Below, in pieces: positions 20,518 to 33,798 of a DNA stretch of 64,000 bases. Within the stretch, counting starts at the first letter, position 1; the number at the start of each line of letters is the position of its first letter. The notes beneath the pieces were generated by a model. It saw only the letters and a program-made list of their open reading frames with translations, was not told the origin of the DNA and did no database searches. The translations under genes were made by a program, and so were the position numbers. The DNA comes from Shinisaurus crocodilurus (lineage: Eukaryota; Chordata; Lepidosauria; Squamata; Shinisauridae), in assembly GCA_021292165.1 (NCBI GenBank), contig CM037878.1:197097118-197161117 (forward strand), read 5' to 3'.

Positions 20518-23500
20518 ATGTAACACAGATCACCAGATCATCTAAACCAGTTGGGTTTTGCAAGCTTTTGTTTGGGCATATCCAACTTTACCCATAGTTC
20601 TGTATTCATCTCTATTATACTCACCCACACCAAATTACAATATAATTATCAGGATTTCTTTCACTGTCCTGAAAAAGTAAAACATTGGCACAACATGCAA
20701 TGGTGCATGTGTGTTTATACACATCTTATATGAACTCTGTTGCACCATCTCTGAAGACAGTAGTTTAGTGTTGTTTACAGAGTACCTACTTGCAACGCAA
20801 CATATATGAAAGTTAAATTTCCCTGCTTTTATAGTGAATGACCAGGAAACATGTAGATTATTTGCAGGGCACCATAGTATGTGCTAGTGAAAGAGTGAAA
20901 GATAGCCTTGTAATGAAATCTCATTGAAGATGCAGAGAGTATGTTTCAGCATTAGGCATTCTCCTCATGTTTCACACAAATGCATCCTGGCCTCATGAGA
21001 GGATGAGCAGTGCATTTGCACTGGCTCATTCAATTTGAATGTTGGTAAGAGAAGCATCTTGAGCAAACAGGGAGCAGTCTGGCTATCTGTCTATTTATTT
21101 TTTTTATTTTAAAAAAGAAAGGTTAAGCTGTCAGTGACTTACCCTGGCTGTTTACTGGATGTTTATTTGCTGGTCTTTGTGCACGCTGAAGGCATTCTTC
21201 AAAGAATCGTTGGCAAGATTACAGATTGCTGCATAGCACAGGTCTGGACAAAATTAAACCAAGACCATTTTTAAAAGTTGCATTCATCATAATGTCACCT
21301 GTTGTAGCGTTCTCTAGAATAGATCATGTTGTGTCAGTAGGTACAAAGGATACAAATGTCTTTCTAGGGTTGTCTTTCCTTTTTTATTCTGCTTTTTTCT
21401 TAAAATTTTATTCTTAAAATTGTAACAGCACTGCAGCTCTTTCTCCCCCCCCCCCCCTTTTAGTGCTGAAATATGAGACTATAAATGAGGAGGTTTGGCT
21501 TGCCTACTGCAATGCAATATTTTTGAATAAAAGTCTGCTTTAGAGGCACACGTTTCTGTTAAGCATTCACAGCCATGAGAGTTCAATGTACAGAGGAGCA
21601 GTCCTGAACTTGATCATTTCCTCCATATTGTACAGAATGCTTTGCTGAAGTGGAATCAGATGTTTCTTATTGGCATGGTGTATTTGCATCTTTACTGGCT
21701 ATTTTAGAAAGAGTATTAACTTGACACAGTAAGCAAAGAGAATACTACTAGGAAGAATGAGACGCTTATGATTAATGCTTTGTGTAGCTTTCAGTCATAT
21801 CTGTGTTGCAAACTTATTTGGCTTTAATTTTTTAGCCAAATAAAGAGAAAAATGAAATACCCTAAAGGTATATTTTGAGTGCACATTTGGGAAATATGCC
21901 AATAAGGCTTTGATTTCTGATGTGTTTTCCTCCTTTAAACGTTAGGCAGCTTGCATTACTTAAAGTGGCCTTAAGTTTCTCCAGAAGCAAAAATATATTT
22001 CACAGCACTTGAAATGCAGGTTACTGTTCATCTGACGCAAAGGGCAAAAGGGTTCTTTCAGGGATAGAAATCTGTGGAAACTTTTGATGAGTTTCTCACT
22101 TCTGATTCTCACTTAGTTGACTGATTATGAATCTGCAGAGCTTGCTGTTGAAAATTCACTTCCTGAGGGGAACAAAGTTTTTCAGGTTAAAAACACAAGT
22201 GCACATGAATGTCTGCACACATGCATGCTGATAAATTTGCCTAATGAGCAACTTTCCTTGCAATTAGAATGCCAAGACCCACTTGACTAGTGTAGCTGAA
22301 AGTGCAGGTACATAACTGTGTAGTAAGCATCATGTCATTGTTATTTGAGCATGTCTTTTTATACAGTCCTCTGGATTTGAATTCAGCCTCGGTATAATAA
22401 ACAAGCAATGAATCTCTCTTTTGACTGGGGTTTTCTTTTAAAATATCACAATCTAGTTGCAATATATTTCATGCACGCTGGAAATGGAGTTTTAGAAGGG
22501 TTTGTAAAGATCAGACTGTTTTCCTTATGTTGCATTAAAGTGGACTTATCAGTGTTTTAGACTGATACTGTCATTTTAATTTAAATGTGTCTTACACTGT
22601 ATGTTACACTTGTGGTAGTTGTGTTAGGTATTGCAGTTACAAATTCTGATCCAACAAAGCATGCTGGAATGCTCAAGTATTTTTTCAGAGTGAGCTATTT
22701 TTTCTGGCTGACAAAGGATTATGTAAGCTATCATCATACAGATTTTTTTAAAAAAAGTTTTCTAAAGCTGGGTTGCTATTTCTGGTACTTTAGGTTGCTG
22801 TGCATGAGCTGGCTCACATTCCAAGAGGGGCTAAATAAGAAAGGTGATAGAGCGACAAGTTGTCTGGCAATAAATTACTGTGAGGGATTGCATTGGTACC
22901 TCCATTCGTCAAATGCTCTAGTCTAGCTTGTGCTTTTTTATTTTCATCTGGTGCAGTGGAGACAGGCAAAGAGCTATTTAAAAATCTTACGTTATGTGTG
23001 GAAAAGGAATAGGGAGGGATTCCAAATTCTTCCAGCCCTTTAAGGACTTCTGAGGTAAATGGATGCTCTCTCTCTCCCTTTCTCAAGCTGACCTGTTGTA
23101 AGGCAGATAGCAACTTTTTATTAAACTACTAGCAAATAGTTTTCTCCACTTTGGCTGTTTTTAATTACATCACTTTTTCAGTAATTTAGAAAGGACACAA
23201 TTGAGTCAAAATTAAGCATTCTTAAGCCCAGTTGATTTCAACAGAAGGATTTAAGCACACATTCAAATTTCTCCAATGGAAAGTGCTTCTATTTCCCTGT
23301 ATCATGCCCTTTGTAGTCCCCCCCCCCCTTTTGGTAGTTTTGGAAAATGTGTAGGTAAAAATAGTAGTATAGTTAGTACATTCTGAATTAGCTCCTGGCT
23401 TTGCAGGGTAGAGGAGGGGGGTCATTGTGGGTTGCTGTTAGTTCAGGGGAAGAGTCATCTGTATGTGAAGAAGAGACTATGGAACCAGGGATGGTGACCT

Positions 23501-24479
23501 CACCAACTGATGGGGCTCCTCCTCCTCTGAATGTGTACAGAGGCTACTCTTCTGAAAACTACCTCCTAAGCAGTTTAGGAACCCAATCATCTCTGTCCTC
23601 AGAGCTCTCATCTAACTCAGGGGAGAGGGTGTGAGGATCCAGGGTCATTGACATTGGTCTACCTTCAGAAAGACAGCAGGACGAGCATTCTAAAGCACAT
23701 GCCATTGCTTATTTGTGGGTTGTTCCCCCTTCAGATGACCTCTGCTGCCCGGGTTAGGATGATACGACAGACCATGGCAACCCCCTGCCAGGACTTGAAT
23801 ATTCAAAATGGCTACTGGCACACACCACAACCCCCAACACAGCTTAAATAAGCCATGGTGGGCTCTGGTGATCATGCAAACCAGCCCAATATGTAGCTGA
23901 ATTGATGACTGTAAAGTTAATCTTTTCAGCTGGAGTAATTATGGGTTGCATTAATCTGCCAGTGGAATGGCAGCCGCTAGTGGAATGGAGCCCCCCTCTC
24001 TCTTGCAGCCCCCTGCTCCCCCCAAATCTTCAAGGGTTTGAGGGACCATCCACAGCAGAGTTTTGGTAGCTGCGGGGGGAAGGAGGGAAAAGAAAAATCC
24101 CATTGCACAAGCAGACATGACATCCACTCACATAATGTTAGATGTAGTCCATTATCTGCTTATATGTTTCTTTTATCACCTTTGATAGCTCTGTTGTTTT
24201 TGCTTTTGTTTTTATACATTTTAATAGCTTCTCATTTGCATCAGTCATCAAATGGATAATTAAAAAATGCTTATGAAATCTGAATTTCTCCCCCAGATGT
24301 TGGGGTCCAGAATTGCCTGGTCTTGTTTTCAGAGTAGCATCAATGCATTAGCAATGTCCTATTATTCTGTTTTGATTTCAATACTTTAGACAGAACACTG
24401 CATATGCAGTTTGCTGCAAGTTTCACTTCCTTCTGTCCAGCTGCATTTTTTGTTTTTTTGTGGGCTGTGTTACCAAACA
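20518..24479. other. mostly single-copy sequence
   Basis: No gene was recognised. AT-rich, repeat-poor parts at about 21560-22080 could be conserved noncoding DNA, but I cannot test this. Open frames at 22585-22926 and 22814-23113 have no recognisable domain. Poly-C tracts lie at 21446-21459 and 23319-23327. Confidence 0.4.
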
Positions 24480-24487
24480 CACTAGCT

Positions 24488-24623
24488 CAGGACACTCCAA
24501 CCTTGGGTCCCCAGATGTTGCTGGCCTACAGCTCCCAGCATACCCAGCCAGCATGGTTAATAACAAGGGAGTCTGGGAGCTGTAGTCCAGCAACATCTGG
24601 GGACCCAAGGTTGGAGAGCCCTG
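24488..24623. mobile_element. foldback hAT MITE, 136 bp, perfect target duplication
   Basis: The element is nearly palindromic: CCAACCTTGGGTCCCCAGAT near the left end has its inverted copy near the right end. The flanks are exact 8-bp duplications CACTAGCT (24480-24487, 24624-24631). An 8-bp duplication and CAGGG-type ends place it in hAT. It has no coding capacity. Confidence 0.92.
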
Positions 24624-24631
24624 CACTAGCT

Positions 24632-26119
24632 GATGCACATTGGTAATCTGGATTTTTTTAAAATCAAAAACAATACCAAAATGAACCAAAAGAATGGAAA
24701 TCTGCAGTAAAGAGTACATGTATCAATCCTGGGATTTAATTTTAGACATTCTCCATGTGAAGTCAGAAGGGAGATAGAGTGGAACATGGAGCAGAGAAAA
24801 CCCACAGAACAATAATGGGACAGAATTCTGCATAGATATGTAATATTATGCATATAATATCCATTCATGGCTACTGGAATGGTAAGGTAAGAGAAAGAAC
24901 AAGGCCAAAAGGACTTAGCAAATTGTACCCTCCAGGATCAAAAATCTGATAAATATGTATATTAAAATTTCCCAAGATCAAGATAGGGGGAGAATAGGGC
25001 AGGAAAATAACTGGGGGGGGGGGGATTAAATAAATAATTAAGACACCAGAGAGGCAATGATGACTGCTAGCAATGAATTTGCAAGAAAATAAATATGAAA
25101 GACATGAAATTCAAAAGATGAAAAAGAACAGGAAGGAGGAAAACAAAATGGCTGATAATGGCAATAAGTACATGGAGTAGAGTATAGGGCCATGAGTCAC
25201 AGAACCTGTCTGCGTGTGACTTGCCAGGGAGAAACCTGGAAAGCTTGGGTGGATTTGTTCACCCTTCCTTTTCCCACTAACCAGGGGGAGAAAATTATGA
25301 GTGAACTGGACTGTGTCACATTTATTTGAGGTAGTATGTCCAGGTCGGAATTTTTTTTCCCCCCTGGGGAATGTAGATGGGATAATCTGGTTTGAACTCA
25401 AACAAATGAGGTATAGCCCAGCTGATGCATAACTTTCTCCTGATGATAATGAGGCAGTCCATAGAAATAGAGGAGTGCTTGTCTACAGTTATAATATTTT
25501 AATTTGTTGCACATTTTCCTTTTCTAACATTGCTTCTGAAGGGCATAAATAAATCTGTGCCTGTGCCACTTCTTCGAGCAAGGCACAAACCTCTGGGCGG
25601 GGCTGGCATCAAGAGTAGCTATCGTTGGGTACCTGCTGAGGGTCCACAACCCAGCAGGGGCCCACTGACCAGATTTTTCTGGACTTGCTCTTCCTCTTCA
25701 CCACTGCAACCTGCTTGTTCACCTGCCTTTCACTCTGGCCCAGACAGTGATGGTGATGAAAAGGAGGAACAGCAGATGTCACTGCCGACGGTGCTCACTG
25801 ACTCTCTGCTTGTCAGGGAAGCCAGTGGTAGCAATAAAGAGAAAGAGGAAGGGCAGCAGCAGAGATAGCTGGTGACAAAGGTGGTGAGAAGATAGGGGTC
25901 CCATTGTGGGTGCCTTGCCCAATGGCCCTCAAAAACCTGGAGTCTGGAATTTGCCATACATACTTACCTGAGAGTAAGTCCCATGGAATGTGGCTTCCTC
26001 TCATTAGGACTGCACTGCACATCCAACAGCGCACTGAAGGACATCAGAGACCAGAACAGCAATTTCTCTAGCCATATTTGTAGATAGATGGAAACCAGCT
26101 ATTCCACTGGTTTCAGCTA
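24632..26119. other. unassigned sequence with one degraded repeat
   Basis: No gene recognised. 25010-25023 is a poly-G run. A GC-rich stretch (25580-25930) shares GGGCTGGCATCA with 41523-41540 and TGCCTTGCCCAATGGCCCTC with 15130-15150; it may be one interspersed repeat family. 25958-26025 carries a degraded copy of the GGGAGTAAG repeat listed at 16780. Confidence 0.4.
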
Positions 26120-26290
26120 TTCCACTGAGCTTTGGGAAGCTTTGGTGTTTTGTCTGACTGCTGCTGCTCTTCTGTTTTTACATGTTTGGTTTTTTTCATT
26201 TTCTGATTTGTAAATATCATTATTTAATGTAATTTTGTAATTTTAATTTTTTAATGTGAACTGCTTTGAGCACATTCCTGCTGAACAGTG
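26120..26290 (+). mobile_element. L2/CR1-type LINE 3' end (fragment)
   Basis: AT-rich 3' UTR sequence runs into GTGAACTGCTTTGAGCAC, resembling the end of reptile L2 elements (GAACCGCCCAGAGAGC at 42953). Only the last ~170 bp remain. Confidence 0.5.
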
Positions 26291-26817
26291 GTACATACCA
26301 CAAATGGAAAGCCTCTTTTGCTCATGGAAGGACTGTTTCCAACTTAGTGGAAGAAGAGCATTGTACAAGAAAAGTGGACTGGAACCCACAGATGTTCTTC
26401 TGTTTGCACAAGCCCTTATGCAACCATTCACACAAGATGACTGGTTATATTTCTCTAGAGATTCCATCTCTGTAACTGTTTATCATTTAAATCCATTATA
26501 CATCTGCAAAGCATGCTCTAGTGATTGGGTGCAAACAGTTCAAAATCTCTAAAACCATTCCATCTCTCCACAATGCATTACATGTCTAAATGCACCACAC
26601 CAACACACTTCAGCCTGAATCATGAATCATGTTTTACATTTTGTAATGCAGCTCCAGATACTTCCTAGTGCAAAGTCATCTACTAGACCTTGAGCAACAG
26701 TTCCCAGATGAACACTTATTAGTGAACCCAGTCAACTCTCATTTGTTTGGATCCAATCCATTGTGTATAGGTAAATAGAAATGTAACAAAATGTTTTATT
26801 TTTGCTCTGAACATCCA

Positions 26818-27560
26818 CTTGCGCGCGTAGAGGAGAAATAATGACAGACACAGTTGTAGGGTACAAATTGTGGTAAAAGTAATGGGCCACATTTATTGAA
26901 TCATCAATTGGAGATCTACGAAGGGAAAAAAGTGCCGGTACTAATTACACCGGCTATCAGCCGGTCGCCATTGCCATAGGGCGAAACATCCAGCAAAGGA
27001 GGGTGGCGGCATCAAAGTCATCCCCTCCTTGCTTAACACGGTGCTGGAAGGTCTTTCCTGCAGTCAGCCTCGTACGGACCGTGAGGTGCCAATACAGGTG
27101 AGGAAGGAAGACCTCAGAGACATGCCTTATCTCCCCAAAACCGAGCCGTGAGGCAAATTAGGACAATGAACCAAAATTCCTACTCGGCCCCTGGAAACAG
27201 GCGACCAGGAAAGCCTACACTGCAAACAGGGATGGGAGGGAGGGAGCCGCTTCAGAAAGGAGGCAGGAGGAGAGGCGTGCGAGCCTAATAACAGCTCTAC
27301 TGCTCCTCCCACTCTGCCTCCTGATTGGTGGGTAATGAATCAGGCCACTGAGGTCTGATCCGTTATTCCCCTGTGCACAAATTATCCCCCCCACCACAGC
27401 TACACGTGGCTGGGAGGGGAAATCTGTGGGGTGTGAAGGCTCGGAACACTGTAAAAGGCTGCCCTCCTGAAGGCTCCTCCTCCCTCTACTGTCACCACCA
27501 GCAGCCATTCCAGCAGGCTGTGCAGAGGGAGAAGAGAGGGAGCGCAGGGCCATTCCACCA
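26818..27560 (-). mobile_element. unclassified retroelement 3' end, copy A
   Basis: The first ~150 bp (26818-26965), reverse-complemented, match 59540-59691: TTGCGCG at the outer edge, then GGGCCACATTTATTGAAT (an AATAAA signal on the minus strand), then a GCCGGT-type inner motif. The signal followed by a short U5-like segment suggests a long terminal repeat or retroelement 3' end. The remainder to about 27560 is GC-rich and CpG-bearing and may belong to the same element; a CCAAT-like ATTGG lies at 27324. No coding domain was recognised. The class (LTR, DIRS or other) is open. Confidence 0.5.
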
Positions 27561-27613
27561 GCCCTGCCAGGAGTATTCATTAATATTCCCCCTTCTTCCC
27601 TCCCCATTCCTTT

Positions 27614-27738
27614 TTCCTTGTGTGTCGTGTCTTTTTATATTGTAAGCCTGCGGGCAGGGACTGTCTTGTTAAGTGCTGTAAACTGCCCAGAGAGCTGCGG
27701 CTATTGGGCGGTATAAAAATGAAATAAATATATAAACA
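27614..27738 (+). mobile_element. L2-type LINE 3' end
   Basis: The phrase CTGCCCAGAGAGCTGCGGCT followed by ATTGGGCGGTATAAAAATG and AAATAAATA is the recognisable tail shared with the copies at 42953 and 37416. Confidence 0.75.
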
Positions 27739-27939
27739 CTGTAAAATAGCAAAGTGTTTTGGAGAGGGTGGGAGGAATAGAAACTTCCATTTCACCTTTG
27801 GGGCTGATGAGGTAGAGCCTATCTCCATTAAATATTAGTTTTCTACTTGCAGGAAGATTTTTACATGGTGGGGGCGAATTCAAAAATACAATTCCATGGA
27901 AAGGTGCTGGAATGTTTTTATTTTTTGCTGCTGGTTTTA

Positions 27940-28076
27940 TCTTGGTTTCATTTGGCACCATTTTTATTCCATGTTTTAATGTTTGTATTTTATGTTTTTA
28001 ATGCATTGTTCAGCACCCGGAGAACTTTGATTATTGGGCAGCTTAAAAGTACAGTAAATAAATAAAATAAATATCA
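27940..28076 (+). mobile_element. L2-type LINE 3' end
   Basis: TTCAGCACCCGGAGAACTTT then GATTATTGGGCAGCTTAAAA and an AAATAAATAAAATAAAT tail. Diverged from the 27614 copy, so a separate insertion. Confidence 0.7.
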
Positions 28077-30129
28077 TATGTACACTCCAGGTAAGACTTC
28101 CAATGTGATTTTGCTGAATATGTAGCTCAGATCTTTTATGATCCCAGCCAAGCCACAGCATTATGTCACCATAGTACAGGTGCAGACCTTGTTCTGGAAT
28201 ATCAGCTTACCTACTGTCTGTCAGTTACATATTCCAACTTTTAAACACTAAATTTAGTGGAACATATCTGTATACTGTAAGGTGGGAGGGTACTCTTACT
28301 GGTTCACATATTACAGAGAACTGGAAAATAAGTGCAAATGGCTTGTTGTTCACCTTTGTTCATTTTGCTGTGGTGTTTGAAATGGTATCTTTGGAGTTTC
28401 TGGCTGCCTTTGGACATCACAATAACATAGAAACATGAACATGAATTCAGAAACATTTAATTTTCTTTTTGATAACAGCTTATTATGTTGTCTGAACCCA
28501 ACAAAGTCTGGTTAATCTTAACTATGGTTTGTTTGAAACAAGCCAACTTCCAACCATAGGTTTACCATGAAGTACAAACACAGCCAACTGTGGCAAGATC
28601 CATGAACTCTAAAATTAATCTGAAGCATAAGATGTGAGATATACAAGTCCCACGGAGAAGACACTGCAATAGTGCAGTAGCCCTGTGGTTTTAGCCCCAT
28701 AGTAAATTGTGCTTATTCTGAAGCCTCCATTTCAAACACATTACTTTCTCTTGGTGAACTGTGAAGCACATTTGATGAATGAAAAAAGTTCTTCCATGGC
28801 AATTCAATAAAATAATGTTGTTTTGATTAAATGAATGATGCAAATAGTTTCTTTCAGAGTAATTGGAGAGAGGTTGGATTTTATTGTATTGGCTGATTTT
28901 TAATTTTATTGATGTTCCATTAGAATCTGTTGAGCTGTAAGTTTCTTCCATGCTGTATATGGATGCTGGCAGGTTTATACCAGACCAATAAAATACCAAA
29001 GGCCCTATTGTGAATTTCATAGTGTGGAAGGAATGCATCTCCATGGTAACTAAAGAGACCCAGAGACCATGAGAAAATAAATCTCTTGGGGGGGGGGGAA
29101 TAAATGAAAAGGCTTAGATAAAATAATGAACATACAACATATGTGCATTATTTTCCATGAGAAATTATCCATTTGAACTAGTTTAAAATTATATTTATTT
29201 TCAAAATAGGATCTGTACCATTAAAATAGCCATCTTATGATGCATAGCATTTAAAATCATAAAAGTACTTTATTAAGAAATGGGTTGGAAGAGTTCTTTA
29301 TGCAGTCAAATGAAGCTGGCAGTACTTTGTGTTCAAAACTGTCCTTGAATCTCTTAACTTTTGCATAGACAACTCTGCTTATGCCTCATCCAAAGGATAG
29401 AATGAGGATGAGATGATGATATTGCTATGAAAACAACAATTAATCACTGTGTTCTGTTCCATTTCCCAAGGACTCAATGACAGATTAAATTTCAGAAGAT
29501 TGTAATAATGGATCATAGTAACAGGGGGTGGGCGACTATTTGCTGAAGCAAAGAAGGTGACAGAGGGTAGCTATAAAATGCCACAGGACAATTAATTATA
29601 GGAGTTCCTTTCCAGAGCAAATAGTTAGCTATGGCCTGGCCAGGGAAGGCAGCAGTATTGTCTACAAAGAGATGCTCTGTACGTTTGCGGAATTAACCCT
29701 TCTTGGTAAGACTGCCACCTTTTACCCTGATGTACTACTATAGATGATTTAACATCTACTGTTACTGCCAAAATAGGACATCAAAAGGCTTATTGAAACC
29801 AGTATTATCATAGTCTATCTAGTTGCATTGTTCCCATTATTGAGTGATGCCAGAGGAATTTCAGTTTTTTAGGATAAGTAATATACATAACTTTTACACT
29901 TGAATTTGGCTGAAAGAGGCAGACCTATATCTTACACACTGTGTATTATAGTTATACAAAATAACCTAGTGCAAACTCCATCCATGATTATTATTCTAGC
30001 TATTCTGGACTATTTACATTTCTGAAGCTCTGTTAATTTCTCCACTTAATATGGACAGAGCTCTCTCTCAAACTAGGAATGATCCATATTAATTCTGCTT
30101 GTCTATGTACATACCCTGCAGGCACTGCA
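28077..30129. other. mostly single-copy sequence
   Basis: No gene recognised. 28502-28560 carries a half copy of the foldback repeat listed at 20392. 28830-29045 is repeat-poor and could be conserved noncoding DNA, untested. 29087-29098 is a poly-G run. Confidence 0.4.
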
Positions 30130-30285
30130 AACCTGGAATATGTTTTTAGCTTTCTTGGTGTCTGAACATTTAATAGTGGTGGAAAGTCTTGTATGCAGCT
30201 CAGTTGTTTGTTCTATTGATTATCTTATATTGAGTGCCATTTTTTGGTTAAAAGGTGGGGAATCAATCAATCAATCAATCAATAG
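30130..30285 (+). mobile_element. L2-type LINE 3' end with (AATC)n tail
   Basis: TTGAGTGCCATTTTTTGGTT then AAAAGGTGGGG and six AATC units (30261-30284). A short tandem repeat tail is usual for L2 and CR1 elements. Confidence 0.65.
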
Positions 30286-30409
30286 GTATTTCTCCTTGCT
30301 GTCTATAAGACCTCAAGTGCAGTTGTTGCTATTTTAAAGTTTAGATTTCAATCACACCTGCCCTCCACATTTGAAAGAACAGGGTGGGCAGCTGACAAGG
30401 ATGCATTAG

Positions 30410-30500
30410 ATTTAGGATGCCCCACTTCAAGGAAAGAGTTGGAGCATCATAAGATCTCTAGAGTCCCTTCCAACCATAATGTTCTGTGGTTCTGTAAACC
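30410..30500 (+). mobile_element. CR1-type LINE 3' end
   Basis: GATCTCTAGAGTCCCTTCCA then ACCATAATGTTCTGTGGTTC matches the usual CR1 3' terminus (ending ATTCTATGATTC-like octamers). Only the last ~90 bp are evident. Confidence 0.7.
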
Positions 30501-31326
30501 CAACTTTTTTATTTATGGCAGATTGTGGTAAAAGCACCATATATTTCTGTGAATCTTCCATTTTTCTAATATCTGAAATGTATTTCCCCTTCGAACAAAA
30601 TCCATCAGCTATTCTGTTCAGCATTTCCTTTGGCACGCCATATTTTCCAAAATGACTAACTCTCCATCTGATATACTGGTTATTAAATATTTTATTACTT
30701 CAGAGAGGTAGATACTGAATCATAAATGTATTTTTACATGGCATATGATGTTTTAAATACATTCTAAAGTTCTAAAATGGGAAACACTTTTTATTTTTTT
30801 GCAAACATGAGTTGATCATTCCTCACATGAAACTTACGTCTTCAATTAAAATACAGCACCTACATAGGCACTGTGGTCATTACCTGTTGTTCAGGGGGTT
30901 TGTTCTGGGTCACATCTGATGCTAAATGTAATTATGGTTTGCATCATCATCATCATTTGCTCTAGTCACCAGACAGCACAAACTCCAAAAATAGGATATG
31001 GTTTCTGAATTGTGATTATTCCACCAAGCAGCAATGCAGTGTAGAACAGAGGTCTCCTGTCCAAGCTTGGTTACTTATAGCTTATTGGTGGTCATGGAAT
31101 TAAAACCTTTCCCCCCACAAGCATGCTAGAGAGACCAAATGTTATGCAGTGTCCCTGCTACTGCCACCTCCCTTAAGTAATTGACTATTCGTATAACCAA
31201 GTTTTCTCAGTAAGAAATGTCATATCTAGACGGGGCAAAGCAATCCTACTGTTCTGCCATGTCAGTGCCCAGTGTTCACTGGTGTTACACTGGTGTATCT
31301 CTGATCTTAGGCCATCATTGGTCCCT

Positions 31327-31770
31327 GTTATGATCCAGGGGTTAGACTCCTCATCCTCAGGGTATGAGGCTATTCAGAGTGAGAGGAATTATGCTCAGAG
31401 CCAATCCTAGATGTTCCTACTATCCTGGAAGTGCTGATGCAAGGAGAGCCTATTGTGTCAACATCTCTCCTACCCAGGGAAGTTATGTTACCTCCTCTGG
31501 CTCCGTGGAGTCCAGATGCCCCAGCGGAACCATGGTATCTCCTTCCCCATCAGAGTTAACAGTCCTTAAAGCAGGCTAGGCCCCTCTAACAGAAGAGGCC
31601 CTTCCCACTGAAGGTGGAGCTTCAGCTTCAGTCTGGACTGGAGTTGCCTGGTGCTGAAGCAACATTTGAGCTCTGCTTTTATGAAGTCTCTGGCTTGTGC
31701 TCCACATCGAGCTGTCCAGGGCACTCTCTGAATCATGAACTCAACTTGCCCAAACCTAGATTTTGCCCAA
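31327..31770 (+). mobile_element. LTR-like segment (candidate)
   Basis: It begins TGTTATGATCCAGGGGTTAG and continues with a GC-richer, Ser/Pro-like coding look typical of Gypsy-type LTR leaders in reptiles. It resembles, loosely, the start of the segment at 36588. No polyadenylation signal, partner LTR or target duplication was found. This call is tentative. Confidence 0.3.
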
Positions 31771-31789
31771 TGTTATTTGCCTATTAAAA

Positions 31790-32014
31790 GTGTCATGATG
31801 AGTTGAGTTTTAAACTGTTTATACTGCTGCTGGTTTTTAGGGCTTAAAAAAAAAACACACACACAACCAATTAGATTGTTTTATTTGTATTTTAAAATTT
31901 GTTTAATTGTTTTAATTATTTTTTTAAGCTTCTTTGGGAGGGCTTTGCCCTGAAATCAGCATATAACTACATCAAATAAAAATGAGTGAATGAATGAATG
32001 AATGAATGAATAAA
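31790..32014 (+). mobile_element. L2-type LINE 3' end with (GAAT)n tail
   Basis: AT-rich UTR, then TTCTTTGGGAGGGCTTTGCC, and a (GAAT)n tail at about 31984-32011. The arrangement is the same as in the copy ending at 43031. Confidence 0.65.
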
Positions 32015-32699
32015 CATGAAGAAAACATGGCTCTTCCAAGATAATATAGAGTTAAACAGTAGCTTTGCTTCTATTGGGGGCAGGGAGGTGATCCTTTGCA
32101 TCACGGTGACAATTACATGAAGTAATGTTTTATTGTTAATCATTTTCAGCTGTTCTTTCTTTCTTTCTTTTTGGTGCTAGACACAGTGTGGTGAATATGT
32201 CCAGTATTGTGTGCAGACAAGACATTCAATTCAGCAACCAATTTCTGTCAATTTAAGGCTTGGTTTTATGATCAAGGGTTTTAGTGGTTGTTACGCTAGA
32301 GCTGATTCAAGTATGAATGTACATCACTCATTAAAGAACTCAGTAACTCAGTATCTCACAACTGAATGTTGCATCTGCCTCCACTGAAAAACATTGACAT
32401 GGCTCTAAAGAGCATGTTGTATGAGCAGAAAGTGTTGTGATATGTATCACATTCACAAGCTGGAGCACATTGTTTACAATATGGAAGGAACAGAATGGCG
32501 GTAAACAAGAATGTTGTGTCTTCTTACTTTCCCTTGTTATTTTTCATGGGAAAGCTAGGCCTGGGAAACAGTATGAGCTAGTCACATAGTTTAGATGTTC
32601 TGGAGACGTACTGACTTGTTTTTCTGTCTGAAGCCATTTTAGAGAGGAGCAGGACTGTTCTCTCTGTTCACTCTTTTCTTCTGACTATTGCTTGCTGGA

Positions 32700-33060
32700 C
32701 TTATGCAACAATGTAACGTCTTTGCTGAGGTGGGGTTGTGAAGGATTGAGGCCTACACAGGCTTAAGTTTGTTGAAGCCTGAAGGCCCAAACACTTCCTT
32801 AGATTAGTTGAAGCCTGAAGGCCCAAACACTCCAGGATGGGAGGGGGAGTTTGAGAGTTTTAGTACCCAATAGAAGTTAAGAATTAGTCTCCTGATCAAG
32901 GTCACCTGATTATAACCTTCCACTCCTGGGAGGGCTATATATGTGTGGGGTGTGGTCAGTAAAGCAGAGACAGACTAAGTAAATAAACAGGTAGAATAGA
33001 CCTGTGGAGTTACAGAGTTTTTTCCTTGCTATCTGCAAATGGGGGAGCTGGCTGCTGGAG
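32700..33060 (+). mobile_element. solo LTR candidate with duplicated U3 motif
   Basis: A 26-27-bp unit with TTGAAGCCTGAAGGCCCAAA occurs twice in tandem (about 32774-32799 and 32809-32835). A TATA box (CTATATATG, about 32935) follows, and a polyadenylation signal (AATAAA, about 32981) lies 45 bp further on. This order, repeats then TATA then AATAAA, is that of an LTR promoter and R region. Exact ends and target duplications are not resolved, and no internal region is attached. Confidence 0.4.
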
Positions 33061-33798
33061 TCGGATTACATGCTGTAAAGCTGGCTGGTTGATTGCAACT
33101 GAAATGCTGCATGCTGCGGAGAGAGAGGGGGAGAAAGATCTGGATTTCTGTATGTGGATTTATGGGCCTCTACACACGAAGAGGATTTTTAATCTCCCAT
33201 CTCGCACACACGGGGCTCTGCTGTCACTCACGCGCCATCAGAAAGTACTCCTGATATTTGCCAGTTCTCTCCTTCCCGCTCCTCCATGCCGCATTCCCTG
33301 ACTATTAAACCCAAACCACACATACTTTAAAGCAAATTTATCACCACTTAGCAATACAAATTGCAGGTGCAGGGCCCCCAATCCAGAATGGGACTTCAGT
33401 GTATGTGTGGGGGGAGGGAAGGTTGAAGCCCCCTCCTCCCCATTCTTAGGTCCTAATGTGGATTGGGACCCTTATGCTTACTCTAGAGCAAAAAAAAAAG
33501 TTGCTCTGTGGTTTGGCCCTTAGGAACAGCCTTGTTGGGGTAGAGACAGATAAGGAGCTGGTGGGAAGCAGGGCAAGATAGGCCCTATTGGTTGAGCAGA
33601 ACTCCAGCTGCAAGTTCTTTGCATCCTAAACTTTGTGTTTTGAAGTACCGCAATATGAAAGCTCCTTCTGTCTGTGCTGTTTGATCTGTAACAGCTGTGT
33701 CGCACATTCAAGACCTCATTTGATATCACATCAAATTAAATCTGAGTTGTTATCCTGAGATAACAGAACCTATCCATGTGGGCAAAGTATCCCTTATA

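Noticed and set aside
22585..22926. 113-codon frame with hydrophobic start
   Set aside because: AT-rich, no recognised domain, no splice or promoter support.
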